A stretch of DNA of 64,000 nucleotides from Wurfbainia villosa (Eukaryota > Streptophyta > Magnoliopsida > Zingiberales > Zingiberaceae), in NCBI GenBank assembly GCA_025175895.1, contig CM046003.1, positions 95,121,172 through 95,185,171 on the forward strand, in the 5' to 3' direction. How positions within the stretch are numbered: position 1 is the first letter of the stretch; each line of letters opens with the position of its first letter. The notes beneath the pieces were generated by a model. That model made no database searches. It was not told the DNA's origin and saw only the letters and a list, made by a program, of their open reading frames with translations. Shown piece after piece: positions 9,931-20,901 of this stretch. A program made the position numbers and the translations under genes.

Positions 9931-11334
9931 GTTAACCTAACCATAGCAAAGTTGACACTTTAGGTCTTTTTCAAGGTTGTGGATACCTTGGAAATAAGTT
10001 TTGATCATAATCCTAAAGGATTTTAGGATGTGCCAATATATTTTGAGAACTATGGAAAATTTATCAAATTGGCACAATTAGGATTAGAGGTCTTGGTGTG
10101 TCATTTTGGATTTTGGCACACTTGGTAGAATTGGTAATATGGAAAAATAGAATTAATCCTAACAAATGACAACTAATATTAAAATTTAGGTATTCTTATG
10201 TCTTATATCTTATTTTTCATGCTTTGATTGTCATATACCATGTCGTGACATCATATTTCATCTTTATCATATAAATGTCATGATACCTTAGGTCTATCCT
10301 TTAATGTCATGTATGTTTAGGGTTAATTTTTATTCCATGACATCATGATTATTGGTATTTGCTTTATTTATGTTATCATTTATGCTATGATCATATTTCA
10401 TGCATTAATAAAATTGATTTAAGGACTATGGCATGATTTGAAGTCTCATGTATAAGAGAATCAAATAGTGTTGCCTAGGAAAATGTATGAGACTTTAGAC
10501 TAGGAATAACTAAAATCCACATCTTACATCAAATTAACATGTGTGTGTTTTCAAACACCCTAGACACATGTGAGATACTAGGAAATGAGTTAAGTTCAAG
10601 GTGCATAGTTTTGTATCTAGATGAACTCAAACTCATCTTATACCATGGATGAATCATGAGGAAAGCTTATGTACAAGTCATGTGCATTAAGCCCATAGAC
10701 CATGGTTCAATATAAGGTTTTAAAAATATTTTTAAATCATTTTGAAAAATCTTAGTGAAGTCTATCTTTTGATAGCAATCACCAATGAAGGAGATCATAC
10801 AAAGTTGGGTCAAACATTGAAACTTTTCAATTATTTTTAACTTTGTGTCAATCTCTCATTTTAATGAGTATTTTATTATAAAATATTTTTCACCCATAAT
10901 GTTTGACATAAGTATTATACATATGAATTTTTGTGATTTTTCAATTTATGCATAATTACTTATGATTTTCAAAATTGATTTCGAATTTGAAGAAATCGAT
11001 CATAGAAATCATGGAAGCCGCTTATGGAAGAAGGGCGTTGACTATTGATGAAGAGTCGATTGTCAATGTTGATTTCGGGTAAATAAGGATGTTTAGCCCA
11101 TGTTTCAGCTATATTAGGCTACTCTAACTACTCCTAACCCTAGGATATATTTTGGAAAGCATTGTAAAAGGTGAAAATCTATTGATATGGATAGAGAGTT
11201 GTTTAGGTGTGTATCAATTTTAAGGTGTGAAAGTTCAAGGTTGAACTTTTAACCTTAATTTTGATGGTTTAGTGTTCCTATAGGCTTAGGACTCTCCAAG
11301 GACATTGTTGGTGCAATGGTCAAGGAGAGCAAGC
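9931..11334 (+). mobile_element. TR-GAG copy A, 3' non-coding part
   Basis: This resumes copy A after SIRE-1, starting with the duplicated GTTAA. In plus orientation it carries the family's 3' non-coding sequence: GTTGACACTTTAGG, the CATGACATCAT-rich stretch, the ACATGTGAGATAC block, and a 3' end near TTGGTGCAATGGTCAAGG at 11308. All of these occur reverse-complemented in copies C-F. There is no coding potential. It stops at the assembly gap before the last polypurine tract and 3' LTR. Confidence 0.8.
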
Positions 11335-11434
11335 NNNNNNNNNNNNNNNNNNNNNNNNNNNNNNNNNNNNNNNNNNNNNNNNNNNNNNNNNNNNNNNNNN
11401 NNNNNNNNNNNNNNNNNNNNNNNNNNNNNNNNNN
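11335..11434. other. assembly gap (100 N)
   Basis: There are exactly 100 N, the usual placeholder for a gap of unknown size. The TR-GAG family is on the plus strand to the left and on the minus strand to the right, so an inverted arrangement of near-identical repeats probably broke the assembly here. Confidence 0.98.
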
Positions 11435-12044
11435 CTCCTTGAGAAGATCATCGTTTACGACATGCGTACAAAAGATGACCTTGATCAACTGATAATGCCA
11501 TACAATCTGAAGGACATCGCCATAGTAGGTTCTAAAGAATCGCTTGTCCAAATACCTAATCGACATCGGTTGGTACGCGAGCGACCCAACCTCACTAGAC
11601 TCACCCCTACGTTGTTTTATACACGAATGCAATGAATGAAATGCAATGCAGTGTGATGACGCAAATAACATGGTTAGATCAAAATGTGGTATATGTAAAA
11701 GATGGGGTTTAAGGTTTAGAGTTATACTTTGGTGCCATTATTGGGTTGAGGGTTGTGAGGGACGAACTGAGCAGACTACTTGCTGGAGAGGACGCCGGAG
11801 GAACACCGGAAAAAAGGCCTAGCCGGAACCCTAACTTCGGTGGAGGAAAACATAAGCAGGTGCCATTAGCATGATAGAAGGACCCAAAACACGAGAAGTA
11901 GAGTTAGGTTTCAAACCTAAGGGCTTTGAGTCACCGGCATGGACGCAAGACAGACGGTCGGAGAGGTTTTGGGATGATCAGAGAAGAAATCATGCGAGAA
12001 GAAGGCGTGAAGAAGCTAAACCCTAGCGGTTCGGCCTTATAAAA
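11435..12044. other. unassigned sequence with a possible minus-strand promoter
   Basis: This does not match the TR-GAG 3' region expected here. On the minus strand a TTTTATAAGG box near 12038-12047 is followed by a CT-rich leader (TTAGGGTTTAGCTTC), with an ATG further left. A 79-codon minus frame runs from 11671 into the gap. I do not recognise its product. The region could be the edge of another LTR or a fragment of a host gene leader. Confidence 0.3.
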
Positions 12045-12395
12045 ATGTGACGCCAGTCGACTAATGTGCCATATCAGTCGACTGTTAGCGGTCTAATGAA
12101 CGGTTCACAAAATCGGCAGTCGACTGAATCGGCTCGGCACTCGACTGCTAAAGCTTCTGTGCCGAGCTACAGTAGCATCAGTCGACTGTTATGGGTCACC
12201 AGTCGACTGATGTGACAAGCACTCGACTGCTGGACTAGCCACTCGACTGTTAACTCTTCTGTCCCAAACAACAATAGCATCAGTTGACTATTATGGGTCT
12301 TCAGTCGACTGATGGACAATCAGTCGAGTGCTGGAAGCATCACTCGGCTGTTGATCTCGTGGTGTCGTGCTACAGTGTTATCAGTCGACTGATAT
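12045..12395. repeat. expanded cluster of CAGTCGACTG palindromes
   Basis: About 13 copies of CAGTCGACTG or one-base variants (CACTCGACTG, CAGTTGACTA) lie 15-30 bp apart. The best copies extend to the perfect 14-bp palindrome ATCAGTCGACTGAT. It corresponds to the small 3-5 copy cluster in the 3' non-coding region of copies C, D and E, here much enlarged. Confidence 0.85.
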
Positions 12396-13020
12396 CTGAT
12401 TTTCAATTCTGAAATTAAGTGAATTTCGATTTCTTCACTCAAATTGTTTCATTTTAACATGTTTAGGCATGTATATCAAATATATTAGTGTTATGCCTGT
12501 GTTTATGTATTTGTTAATGCATTTTAGTATTTTATTTCATTTTCACAAACATTAACATCCAAGAGTTTTAAATCCTAGCATCTCATCCTTTCTAAGTGTT
12601 GAAATACACAATCAAGGTGAATGATATATTTTGTGAGATGTAATACACCATAAATATACCTTCCATGCAAACATATGGTAAGACACATGAAGCATGACAA
12701 GTAAGTGACATCAAGATATATAGTACTTGAGTGTTAATCTTAAATATAATTTCTAAACCTTAAGATAATTTTCTTGATACATGAATTCCCAAAGTGTGCC
12801 AAAACCCCAAATTGCACACTAATATCTCTAAGTCTAAATGTGCCAAGTTTAATCAATTTTTCACAATTCTCAAGGTTTATTGGCACATGCTAAAATCTTT
12901 TAGGATTAACATTCAATCTTATTTCCAAGGTATCACATAACCTTGAAAATGCTATAAAGTGTTAACTTTACTATGGTTAGGTTAACTACCCACCAATTCA
13001 AGTTAACACCCCCAACCAAC
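12396..13020 (-). other. TR-GAG copy B 3' non-coding region
   Basis: This AT-rich sequence is homologous to the 3' regions of the other copies: CACAATTCTCAAGG, AACCTTGAAAATGC, and CTATGGTTAGGTTAACTACC next to gag. No coding frame was found. Confidence 0.75.
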
Positions 13021-14694
13021 TTAGCGTGATGGAATCACTCTCTTAGGAACCCAATACATATTGGAGCTCCTTGGGTTAATTAGGTATTCACTAGGGATAG
13101 CTTCCCTAGATACCCTCTTAATGATCCTCCTAGGCTTAGAAGCCTTGGTCATTTGGGTATTGCCTAGGTCAACTCTAGAGGTAACTCCCCCTTTGACCTT
13201 CTTAATGGCTTCCCTAGGTTTCCTTGAAACCCTAGCCACTAGGCATACACCTTGGTTACCCTTAGGGATGACTTCCCTAGTAACCTTGGTTTTCTTAGAC
13301 TTAGGTTGAGTTCCATAATCAAATGAAACCCTATGGTAGGTCTCCTTGGGCTTAGGTTTGTAACCCAAACTTTTCTTGCCCTTAGGTGGACCTTGCTACA
13401 CAGACCCTAGGTTTTGACTCCTAGACCCTAGATTTTGACAATTTGATCATTTAATTTGATTTTGCATCTTTCTAAGGGTCTTCTCCATTTTCTCAAGTTT
13501 TGACCTCAAAACTTGATTTTCTAGCTCTAATTGCTCAATTTTTAAATTTTGACCTAATCTTTGGGCATTGTTCCATTTCTTAGGCATATGTCTATCCTTC
13601 TTAGGGTTAATGCCTAAATGATCCTCTACCTTATTAATGGTTTCACTAGATAGGATTTTTCTAGGGACATTAGTCCCAAATTTCTCCTTATTTTTAACAT
13701 TATAACTCTTAGCCCATAAATAATAAAATTTATTATTTTTAGCATGCTCTTTATGAAACATAGAAAGATTACTTCTAGCATACTTTTTCTTATTACTTAA
13801 AGAATGAGCATTATTTAAATTTACCTTAGGTGTTTCCTTAGAGGCTCCCCCTACATTTGATGCTCCTTCCTTTCTCCTAGGGCATTGGCTTCTATAGTGC
13901 CCTCTTTGGTGACACTTAAAGCATACCACATGCTCCTTGCTCTTAATGGTGGTGACTCCGGCATCCTTGGTCTTTTCTTGAGGTTTCGGTGCCGGTTGAT
14001 TTTTCTTAACTTTCTTAGGGCACTTGCTCTTATAGTGCCCATATTCCCTACACTCAAAACACATAATATGATTTTTATTTTGAATTGATGTGCTTGAGTT
14101 ACCTAGGTTAATGGTGGTGGAATTTTGGACTTCTTCATCTCTTCCGGATGTTGATGGTTCTTCTTGATTTTGCTCTTGTTCCGGAGTGGATGTACTCTCC
14201 TCCCCCTCAATCCTAGAGGTGGAGGCTTCTTGTGCTTCTTCCTCCTCTACAGACCCGGATGTTGATTCTTTATCACCCTCCGGATTCTCAAGCTCTTGTG
14301 ATGAAGAGGTGCTTACTTCTTCTTGATCTTGAGAAGATGAAAACTCCTCCTCGGACTCCTCTCCTTCATGGATCTTTGTCAATTTGCTCCAAAGATCTTT
14401 GGCATCTTGATATTCACCTAGTCTAGACAAAATGTCATTAGGTATCAAATCTTCTAAAAGCTTTGTTACCTTGACTTCGGTCTTGAACTTGAGACGTTGC
14501 TCTTGTGTCCACTTCAATTTTAGGACCTCTCCCTTCTTATCCCTAAGAGGTTCAAAGCCTTCCATGATGATGAACCAATCTTCTATGTCCATCATCAAGA
14601 ATGTCTCCATTCTCGCCCTCCATGTCGAAAAATCTTCTTGGTCGTATGGTGGCAGTGTGTTGATGTCCCATCCTAATTTACCTTCAAATTCCAT
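13021..14694 (-). CDS. gag: TR-GAG copy B Gag, two zinc knuckles (best-preserved copy)
   Basis: This is the most complete gag of the gag-only family. The first frame (14694 to 13447) is open for 415 codons and starts MEFEGKLGWDINTLPP. Residues 1-110 form the copia-type gag domain (FSTWRARMETFLMMDIEDW, then AKDLWSKLTKIHEG). Residues about 113-205 are an acidic Ser/Glu/Thr linker. Two CCHC knuckles follow near residues 210 and 257 (CFECREYGHYKSKCP, CFKCHQRGHYRSQCP), then a coiled coil at 378-415. A stop and frame change near 13440 separates the last part (13368-13021), which ends NPRSSNMYWVPKRVIPSR. The ATG has A at -3 and G at +4. The SIRE gags here have a single knuckle. Gag ends where SIRE gag ends, and no pol follows. 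It would coat and package RNA, presumably using enzymes from elsewhere. Confidence 0.85.
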
Positions 14695-14745
14695 CTTGTT
14701 CCCTATAGTATCTTTGCTCCTGGTTGTTAATCTGTAGAAGAGCCC

Positions 14746-14761
14746 CGGGCTCTGATACTAA
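14746..14761 (-). other. TR-GAG copy B primer-binding site
   Basis: Read on the minus strand, TTAGTATCAGAGCCC follows the 5' LTR by one base. It matches the initiator Met-tRNA site with the second base changed (TGG to TAG). A different variant, TTGGTTCAGAGC, is in copy F. Confidence 0.75.
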
Positions 14762-14762
14762 T

Positions 14763-16304
14763 TGTTGGGACCTCGGTGGCTGCTAGAGGGGGGGTGAATA
14801 GCACGTACATCGTAGATGGAGGAATTCTTTCACGATCGCGTGCTTTCTACAATTCGGTTAGTGTGCAGCGGAAATAGTAGAAATAAAATAATAACAAAAT
14901 ATACAAGCACACAATCACAACACGCAATATAACATGGTTCGGAACCGAATGGTTCATACTCCATGGATTGGGCACTAAAAGCCCTAGTGATGCCAACACA
15001 CACCACTAATCACAAATACTCCTTCTCGATAATAAGTCGGAGGTGGAGAAACCTCTTATAGTGATTACAAAAGTAATACAACAAATGCAAGCTAATACAA
15101 GTATGAAATACACTACAAGTAAAGGAAAAACACTTTACAAAGAGATTTTGATTGCTTGCTTGGTTGCTTGCTTGAGCTGCACTTGGAGAGCCTGAAATGC
15201 ACCAGCAAATCGCCCCAAATAGCCCTAGTAACCGCTGCCAAAAATCTTCCCTTCGTGCTTCTTTTAAACCTGCAACTCGGGCTGATTTTCGCCTAGCAGT
15301 CGACTGATCGGGACCATCAGTCGACTGCCCTGTAGTCGTTGTCTCACAACGACATGAGCCACATTGGATAAGTTCCAATGGATAGACCATCAGTCGACTG
15401 ATCATGCCCATTAGTCGACTGATGGCTCAATCAGTCGAGTGTTCGGGTTGATCACTCGACCGAGAGCCATCTTGTGCTCATGGTGATATCGATCATTGCC
15501 ATACCCTAGCGGATCGATGGCATAATCAGTCGATGCCCAATGTTGGCAGTCGACTGCTAGTCCATCTTCCCGTAGTCGAACCCTAGTCGACTCCCATCAG
15601 TCAACTGACAATAGTCCCAGTCGACTGATACACCTCAAACATGAGATTTTAACCCAAGTATGGTGCCCTCATACTTGCTAGACCACCCTTAGCCTAGACC
15701 TAAGCCTTCTAGCCACCTCCGTCAGCCTCATGCCTATCAGATACCTCCAGGTCATCCATGACTTGTTCATCCATACGCTAGCCTTCAGTTGCTTCCATCA
15801 GCTATTGTAATGCTAATGTGGTATACACTGCCAAGACACATTGGGCTTATGCTGCTAAGACTCCACTTGGACTTTATGCCGCCAATCATTAGACTTATAT
15901 TGTCAAGACTTCACCCTTGGACTTTACGCCGCCAATATTCCCCTTGGACTTCTCAATTGCCAAGACTCAAGCTTGGACTTTTCCTTGCCAACCCATGTTG
16001 GACTTTCCATGCCAAGACCCATGCTTGGACTTTCCTTTGCCAAGACTCATGCTTGGACTTTCCTTGCCAACCCATGTTAGACTTTCCATGCCAAGACTCA
16101 AGATTAGACTTTTCATGCCAAGTACACAAGACTTGGACTTTTCCCATGACAATGGTCAAACCATCATCAAACATCAAGTATGACTTGGATCGATTGTACC
16201 AACAATCTCCCCAACACATGTCAGACATCAATGTTAAACATCAAAACACTACTCGAGTCAAACTCTCGATCCAACAATCGTGACATGGGTCGATTGCACC
16301 AACA
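14763..16304 (-). repeat. TR-GAG copy B 5' LTR (1542 bp)
   Basis: On the minus strand it begins TGTTGGTGCAATCGACCC and ends GAGGTCCCAACA. It has the usual modules: the CCAAG/CTTGG array (about 15820-16140), the SalI-type palindrome cluster (about 15295-15635), a TTTAAAAG box near 15256, and the C-tract plus CTCTAGC module near 14795. The open frames across the array are a by-product of repeats that lack stops. Confidence 0.9.
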
Positions 16305-16450
16305 ATTATCATCCTACCTGGGTCTACACTGCCAAGGTACATTTGGACTTATGCCACCAAGACACATGCTTGGACTTTACGACGCCAAACATTGGACTTA
16401 TGCCACTAAGACTACATCTTAGACTTTACACCGCCAATATCACACCCTTG

Positions 16451-17883
16451 TGTTGGTGCAATTGGCCTAGATCACGATTGACCAGACTCGAGTTTGACTC
16501 GAGCGATATTTTGATGTTCGACAAAACTTATGACAATGTGATTGTCATGGAAAAGTCCAAGTCATGGGTACTTGGCATGGAAAGTCCAAGTGGGACACTT
16601 GGCAATGGAAAAGTCCAAGTCATGGGTACTTGGCATGGAAAGTCCAAGTCTTAGGTAATTGGCATGGAAAGTCCAAGCATGGGTCTTGGCAAGGGAAAGT
16701 CCAAGCTTGAGTCTTGACAATTGGAAAGTCTAACATGGGTTGGCAAGAAAAGTCCAAAGGGTTTGATATTGGCGGCATAAAGTCCAGCGAGAGTCTTGGC
16801 AAAGATAAGTCCAATGGTTTGGCAGCGTAAAGTCCAAGCGGTGGTCTTGGCAGTGTAAACCTAAATGTGCCTTGGCAGTATAGACCAGCTTAACATGATA
16901 ATAGCCGATGGAAGCACCTAAAGGCTAGCATATGGATGAACAAGTCATGAATGACTTGGCGAGATCCGATAGGCGTGAGGTTGATCGATGTGGCTAGAAG
17001 GCTTAGGTCTAGGCTAAGGGTGGTCTAGCAAGTAATGTTTGAGGTTTGTCAGTCGACTGGGGTTATGGACCAGTCGACTGGTCAAGTGTTTTGACACTTG
17101 CCAGCCAAGTCAACTTGTATCAGTCGACTGATGGGAGTCAACTGGAGTTCGACTGCAGAAAATGGCTTGGCAATGATCAGTCGACATCCGATCGATCGAC
17201 CGACACAAAAGGTTCCAGAGTCGATTATTAGGGTTTGATAGTCGAGTGATGGCTTGATTAGTCGACTAATGGTCTATCCATTGGAACTTATCCAATGTGG
17301 CTCGGGCCATTGTGAGACAATGACTACAGGAGCAGTCGACTGATGGTCTCGATCAGTCGACTTCTAGGTGGAATCCAGCCCGAATGTAGGTTATAAAAGC
17401 AGCTCTGGAGAGGAATTTGGCAAGGGTTTCTTGAGGTGATTTGGAGGGGATTTGCTGCTGCAATACATACCTTCAAGGCTATTTTCATGCAACCAAAAGC
17501 AAGCATTCAAAGATCTCTTGTAAAATGTTTTCTTTTACTTGTATTGTATTTCATATTTGTATTTGCTTGTATTCATTGTATTACTTAGTGTAATCTCTTA
17601 TACGAGGTTTCTCCACCTCGACGTGTTGTCGAGAAGGAGCGTTATTGTTTAGTGGTGTAGTTTGATCCGCTAGAGCTCATTTGAGCTCACCCCATGGAGT
17701 ATGAACCCTAAGGTTCCGAACTACATATATCCTTGTGCATTTGTGATTTTTCTTGTGTTTTATTTTCATTGTATATTTGCGTATTTCCACTGCATACTAA
17801 CATTTTGTAGCAAGCACGATCGAATTCCATCATCCGACGAAAAATACTATTCACCCCCTCTAGCGATGATCAATTCCCCAATA
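16451..17883 (+). mobile_element. TR-GAG solo LTR (1433 bp, target duplication CCTTG)
   Basis: It begins TGTTGGTGCAATTGGCC and ends CCCCAATA, where CA is expected at the terminus. CCTTG at 16446-16450 is repeated at 17884-17888. It carries the CCAAG/CTTGG array (16545-16885), the palindrome cluster (17046-17370), a TATAAAAG box (17392-17399) and the CACCCCCTCTAGCG module (17851-17864). It lies inside the oppositely oriented LTR of copy C. Solo LTRs usually arise by recombination between the two LTRs of one element. Confidence 0.88.
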
Positions 17884-18164
17884 CCTTGGACTTCCCTTGT
17901 CAACTCCATGTTGGACTTTCCAATTTCCAAGACCCATGCTTGGACTTTCCAAATGCCAAGACTCATACTTGGACTTTCCAATTGCCAAGACCCATGCTTA
18001 GACTTTTCATGCCAAGTACACATGACTTGGACTTTACCATTGTCAAGACCCATGCTTGGACTTTCCATGGCAATCACATTGTCATACATTTTATCGAACA
18101 TCAAAATACTGCTTGAGTTAAACTCGAGTCTAGTCAATCGTGACCTAGGTCGATTGCACCAACA
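17884..18164 (-). repeat. remnant of TR-GAG copy C 3' LTR
   Basis: This is the U3 start of the minus-strand LTR, continuing the fragment at 16305-16450. It carries CCAAG/CTTGG units. Its right end reads, on the minus strand, TGTTGGTGCAATCGACC. Confidence 0.8.
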
Positions 18165-19897
18165 ATCTCCTCCTTTTTGATGTTTGACAAAACCTTTGAG
18201 TTAGGCCCCTAACTCAAGCTATCAAATCTCATAATTCTCCCCTTTTTTTGACATACATCAAAAAGGCTCTCCCCAAGGGTATCAATGTCTCATATCCCAA
18301 TGACATATATGATACCTTCACTATTCTTAGTGATAAGTCACATACCACTAAATGAGAGGCAATCCTCATTCTTCAAGTCTCCCCCTTTGAGGAAAAAATA
18401 CATCTATCATCCCATGATGGATAATCTCCCCCTAAAGGCTTGCTCCCCCTTGACTATTGCACCAACAATATCTTTGGAGAGCCCATAAGCCTATAGGAAC
18501 ACTAAAGCATCAAAAATAAGGGAAAAAAATTCAAACTTGAACTTTCACACTCCTTAAAATTTGATTCTCACCCTAAACAACTCTCCTAATCCATATCCAA
18601 TATATTTTCACCCTTCTAATGCTTTCTAAAGCATATCCTAGGGTTAGGAACAGTTAGGGTAGCCTAAACTGGCTGAAACATAGGCTAAACAACCTTGTTT
18701 ATCCGAAATCAGCCTTAGCAATTGACTCGGTCAGCAACTAGTCGACTGCCCATGGTAGCATTCGACTGGTTTCTACAAATACAGAAATCCATAAATCAAA
18801 AATGAGATTCAAAAAATCATAAGTAATTATACATAATTCGAAAAATCATTAAAATTTATATGTATAATACTTATGCCAGATATAATGGGTGAAAAATATT
18901 TAGAAAATAAAATACCTATTAAATAGTGAGATTGATACAAAGTTCAAAAATAAATATAACTTTAATATTTTGAACCTACTTTGTATCAACTTCATCAATG
19001 GTGATTGCTATCAAAAGATAGAGGTTTTTTAAAATGATTTTGAAATGATTTTAAAATCTTATATTGGATCATGATCTATGGGCTCAATGCACATGGCTTG
19101 CACATTAGCTTTCCCCATGATCCATCATTATTATTTAATGAGTTCTAAGTTCAATATGATGTACTAAATAAGCATATGAACTTAATTCATTTCCTTACAT
19201 CTCACATGTATCTAAGGTGTATGAAAACACATATAAGTCAATTTAATGTGAGATGTGAGTTTTTGTTCTTCCTAATCGTAGGTCTCATGTATTTTTCTAG
19301 GCAACTCTATTTGATTCCCTTATATATGGGACTTCAAATCATGACATAGTCTTTAAATCAATTTTAATTAATCCTAAATGCATGAATGATGATTATGACA
19401 TAAAATGATAGCATAAATAAGCATGTGTCAATAATCATGATGTCATGACATATAAATAAAATCTAAGCACTAATATGACAAGAAAGTCAAACCTAAGCAT
19501 TATCATGATATTTTATATGATTAAAATGAAATATGATGTCATGACTTGGTAAGGAAAACAAAGCATGACATATATAAAATACAAAGGTATATAATACCTA
19601 AGTGTTAAGCTCAAATTGTCATTTTCTAAAATTTACAATAATTTGCCATAACCACTCATCTCCCAAGTGTGTCAAAATCTCAAAATGGCACACCATGACT
19701 CTAAAACCTAACACATGCCAATTTGATCAATTTTTCAAACTTCTCAAATTTAATTGACATATCCTAAAATCCTTTAGGATATGAAATTAACCCTCATTTC
19801 CAAAGTATCACATAACCTTGAAAATGTCCTAAAGTGTCAACTTTGCTATGGTTAGGTTAACTACCCATCCATTCAAGGTTAACATAACCTAACCCAT
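18165..19897 (-). other. TR-GAG copy C 3' non-coding region
   Basis: Next to the LTR the polypurine tract is weakened: on the plus strand CTCCTCC replaces CTCCCCC. Further CCCCCTTTGA, TCTCCCCCTAAAGG and GCTCCCCCTTGA tracts follow, with an LTR-start-like TTGGTGCAAT copy near 18467 (minus strand). A small palindrome cluster is at 18715-18775. No coding frame was found. Confidence 0.75.
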
Positions 19898-20901
19898 CTA
19901 GCATGAAGGAATCACACACCAAGGAACTCAATACCTATTAGAGCTCCTTGGGTTTACTAGGTACTCGCTAGGGATATCTTCCCTTAATACCTTTCTAATG
20001 ACCCTTTTAGGCTTGGAAGCCTTGGTCAAATTGGTATTGCCTAGGTCAACTTTGGGGATAACTTTCCTTGTGACCTTCTTAGTGGATTTTCTAGGTTTCA
20101 TGGAAACCTTGGCCACTAGGCATTTACCATGGTTATCCTTAGGGATGACTTCCCTAGTAACCTTGATTTTTCTAGATCTAGAAATGGTTCCATAATCGAA
20201 TGGAACACTATGGTATGTCTTCTTGGGCTTAGGTTTGTGACCCAAACCTTTCTTGCCCCTAAATGGCTCTTGCCTCCTAGACCTTAAATTTTGTCCATTT
20301 GTCCCTTGACTTGGATCTTGCATCTTCCTAAGGGTCTTTTCTAATTTCTAAAACCTTGATTTCAAGGCTTGATTTTTCAACTCTAATTGTCTAATTTTTA
20401 AATTTTCATTCATTCTTTGGGCATTGTTCTTTCTTTTAGGCATATGCCTACCCTTCTTGAGGTTTATGTCTAAATGATTTTCTACTTTTCTAATTGCTTC
20501 CTTAGGTAGAATTGTTTTAGGGTTAGTGGTTCTAGAACTATCCTTAGTCATAATTTTATATGATTTAGCCCCTAAACAATAAGATCTATTTCTAGCATGC
20601 TTTTCATGATTATGAACAATAGCAAGAGTATTAAAATTACTCCTAGAATGCTTTAGAGCCTTATATAAAGAATGAGCATTATTTAAGTTTACATTAGGGT
20701 TAGCCTTAGCTCCCCCTACATGTGATGCTCCTCCTTTGCCTTTGCTAGGTTGTCTTCCCTTAGGGAATTGGCTTCTATACTGCCCCTTTTGATGGCATTT
20801 GAAGCAAACCACGTGCTCTTTGATCTTAATTATTGGGGCTCCGACATCCATTGACTTGTCCTTGACTTTTGGTACCAGTTGAGTCTTCTTAACTAGCTTT
20901 G
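19898..20901 (-). pseudogene. gag: TR-GAG copy C gag (truncated)
   Basis: This is the C-terminal two thirds of the two-knuckle gag. The frame is continuous apart from an in-frame TAG at about 20348 before KLEKTLRK and a nonsense change of the Trp in the final WVP motif. The second knuckle has lost residues: CFKCHQKGQYRSQFP has Gln for His and Phe for the last Cys, so zinc binding is unlikely. The coiled coil and basic region are present. The N-terminal domain and first knuckle are missing because the LTR at 20902 cuts the gene. Confidence 0.82.

Larger units (their letters stand above)
12045..16304 (-). mobile_element. TR-GAG copy B (minus strand)
   Basis: This is a gag-only LTR element read right to left: 5' LTR 14763-16304, primer site 14746-14761, gag 14694-13021, then a non-coding 3' region to about 12045. 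The 3' LTR is missing, lost at the junction with 11435-12044 or in the gap. No protease, integrase or reverse transcriptase sequence follows gag. Its right end abuts a partial LTR of copy C at ATTAT (16305), as expected if B inserted into that LTR, but the second duplication cannot be seen. Confidence 0.85.
16305..20901 (-). mobile_element. TR-GAG copy C (minus strand, truncated both sides)
   Basis: From right to left the element comprises a gag remnant (20901-19898), a non-coding 3' region (19897-18165) and part of a 3' LTR (18164-17884 and 16450-16305). That LTR is interrupted by a plus-strand solo LTR and cut at 16305 by copy B. The gag is cut inside its first zinc-knuckle region by the LTR of copy D at 20902. 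No pol sequence is present. Confidence 0.8.
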
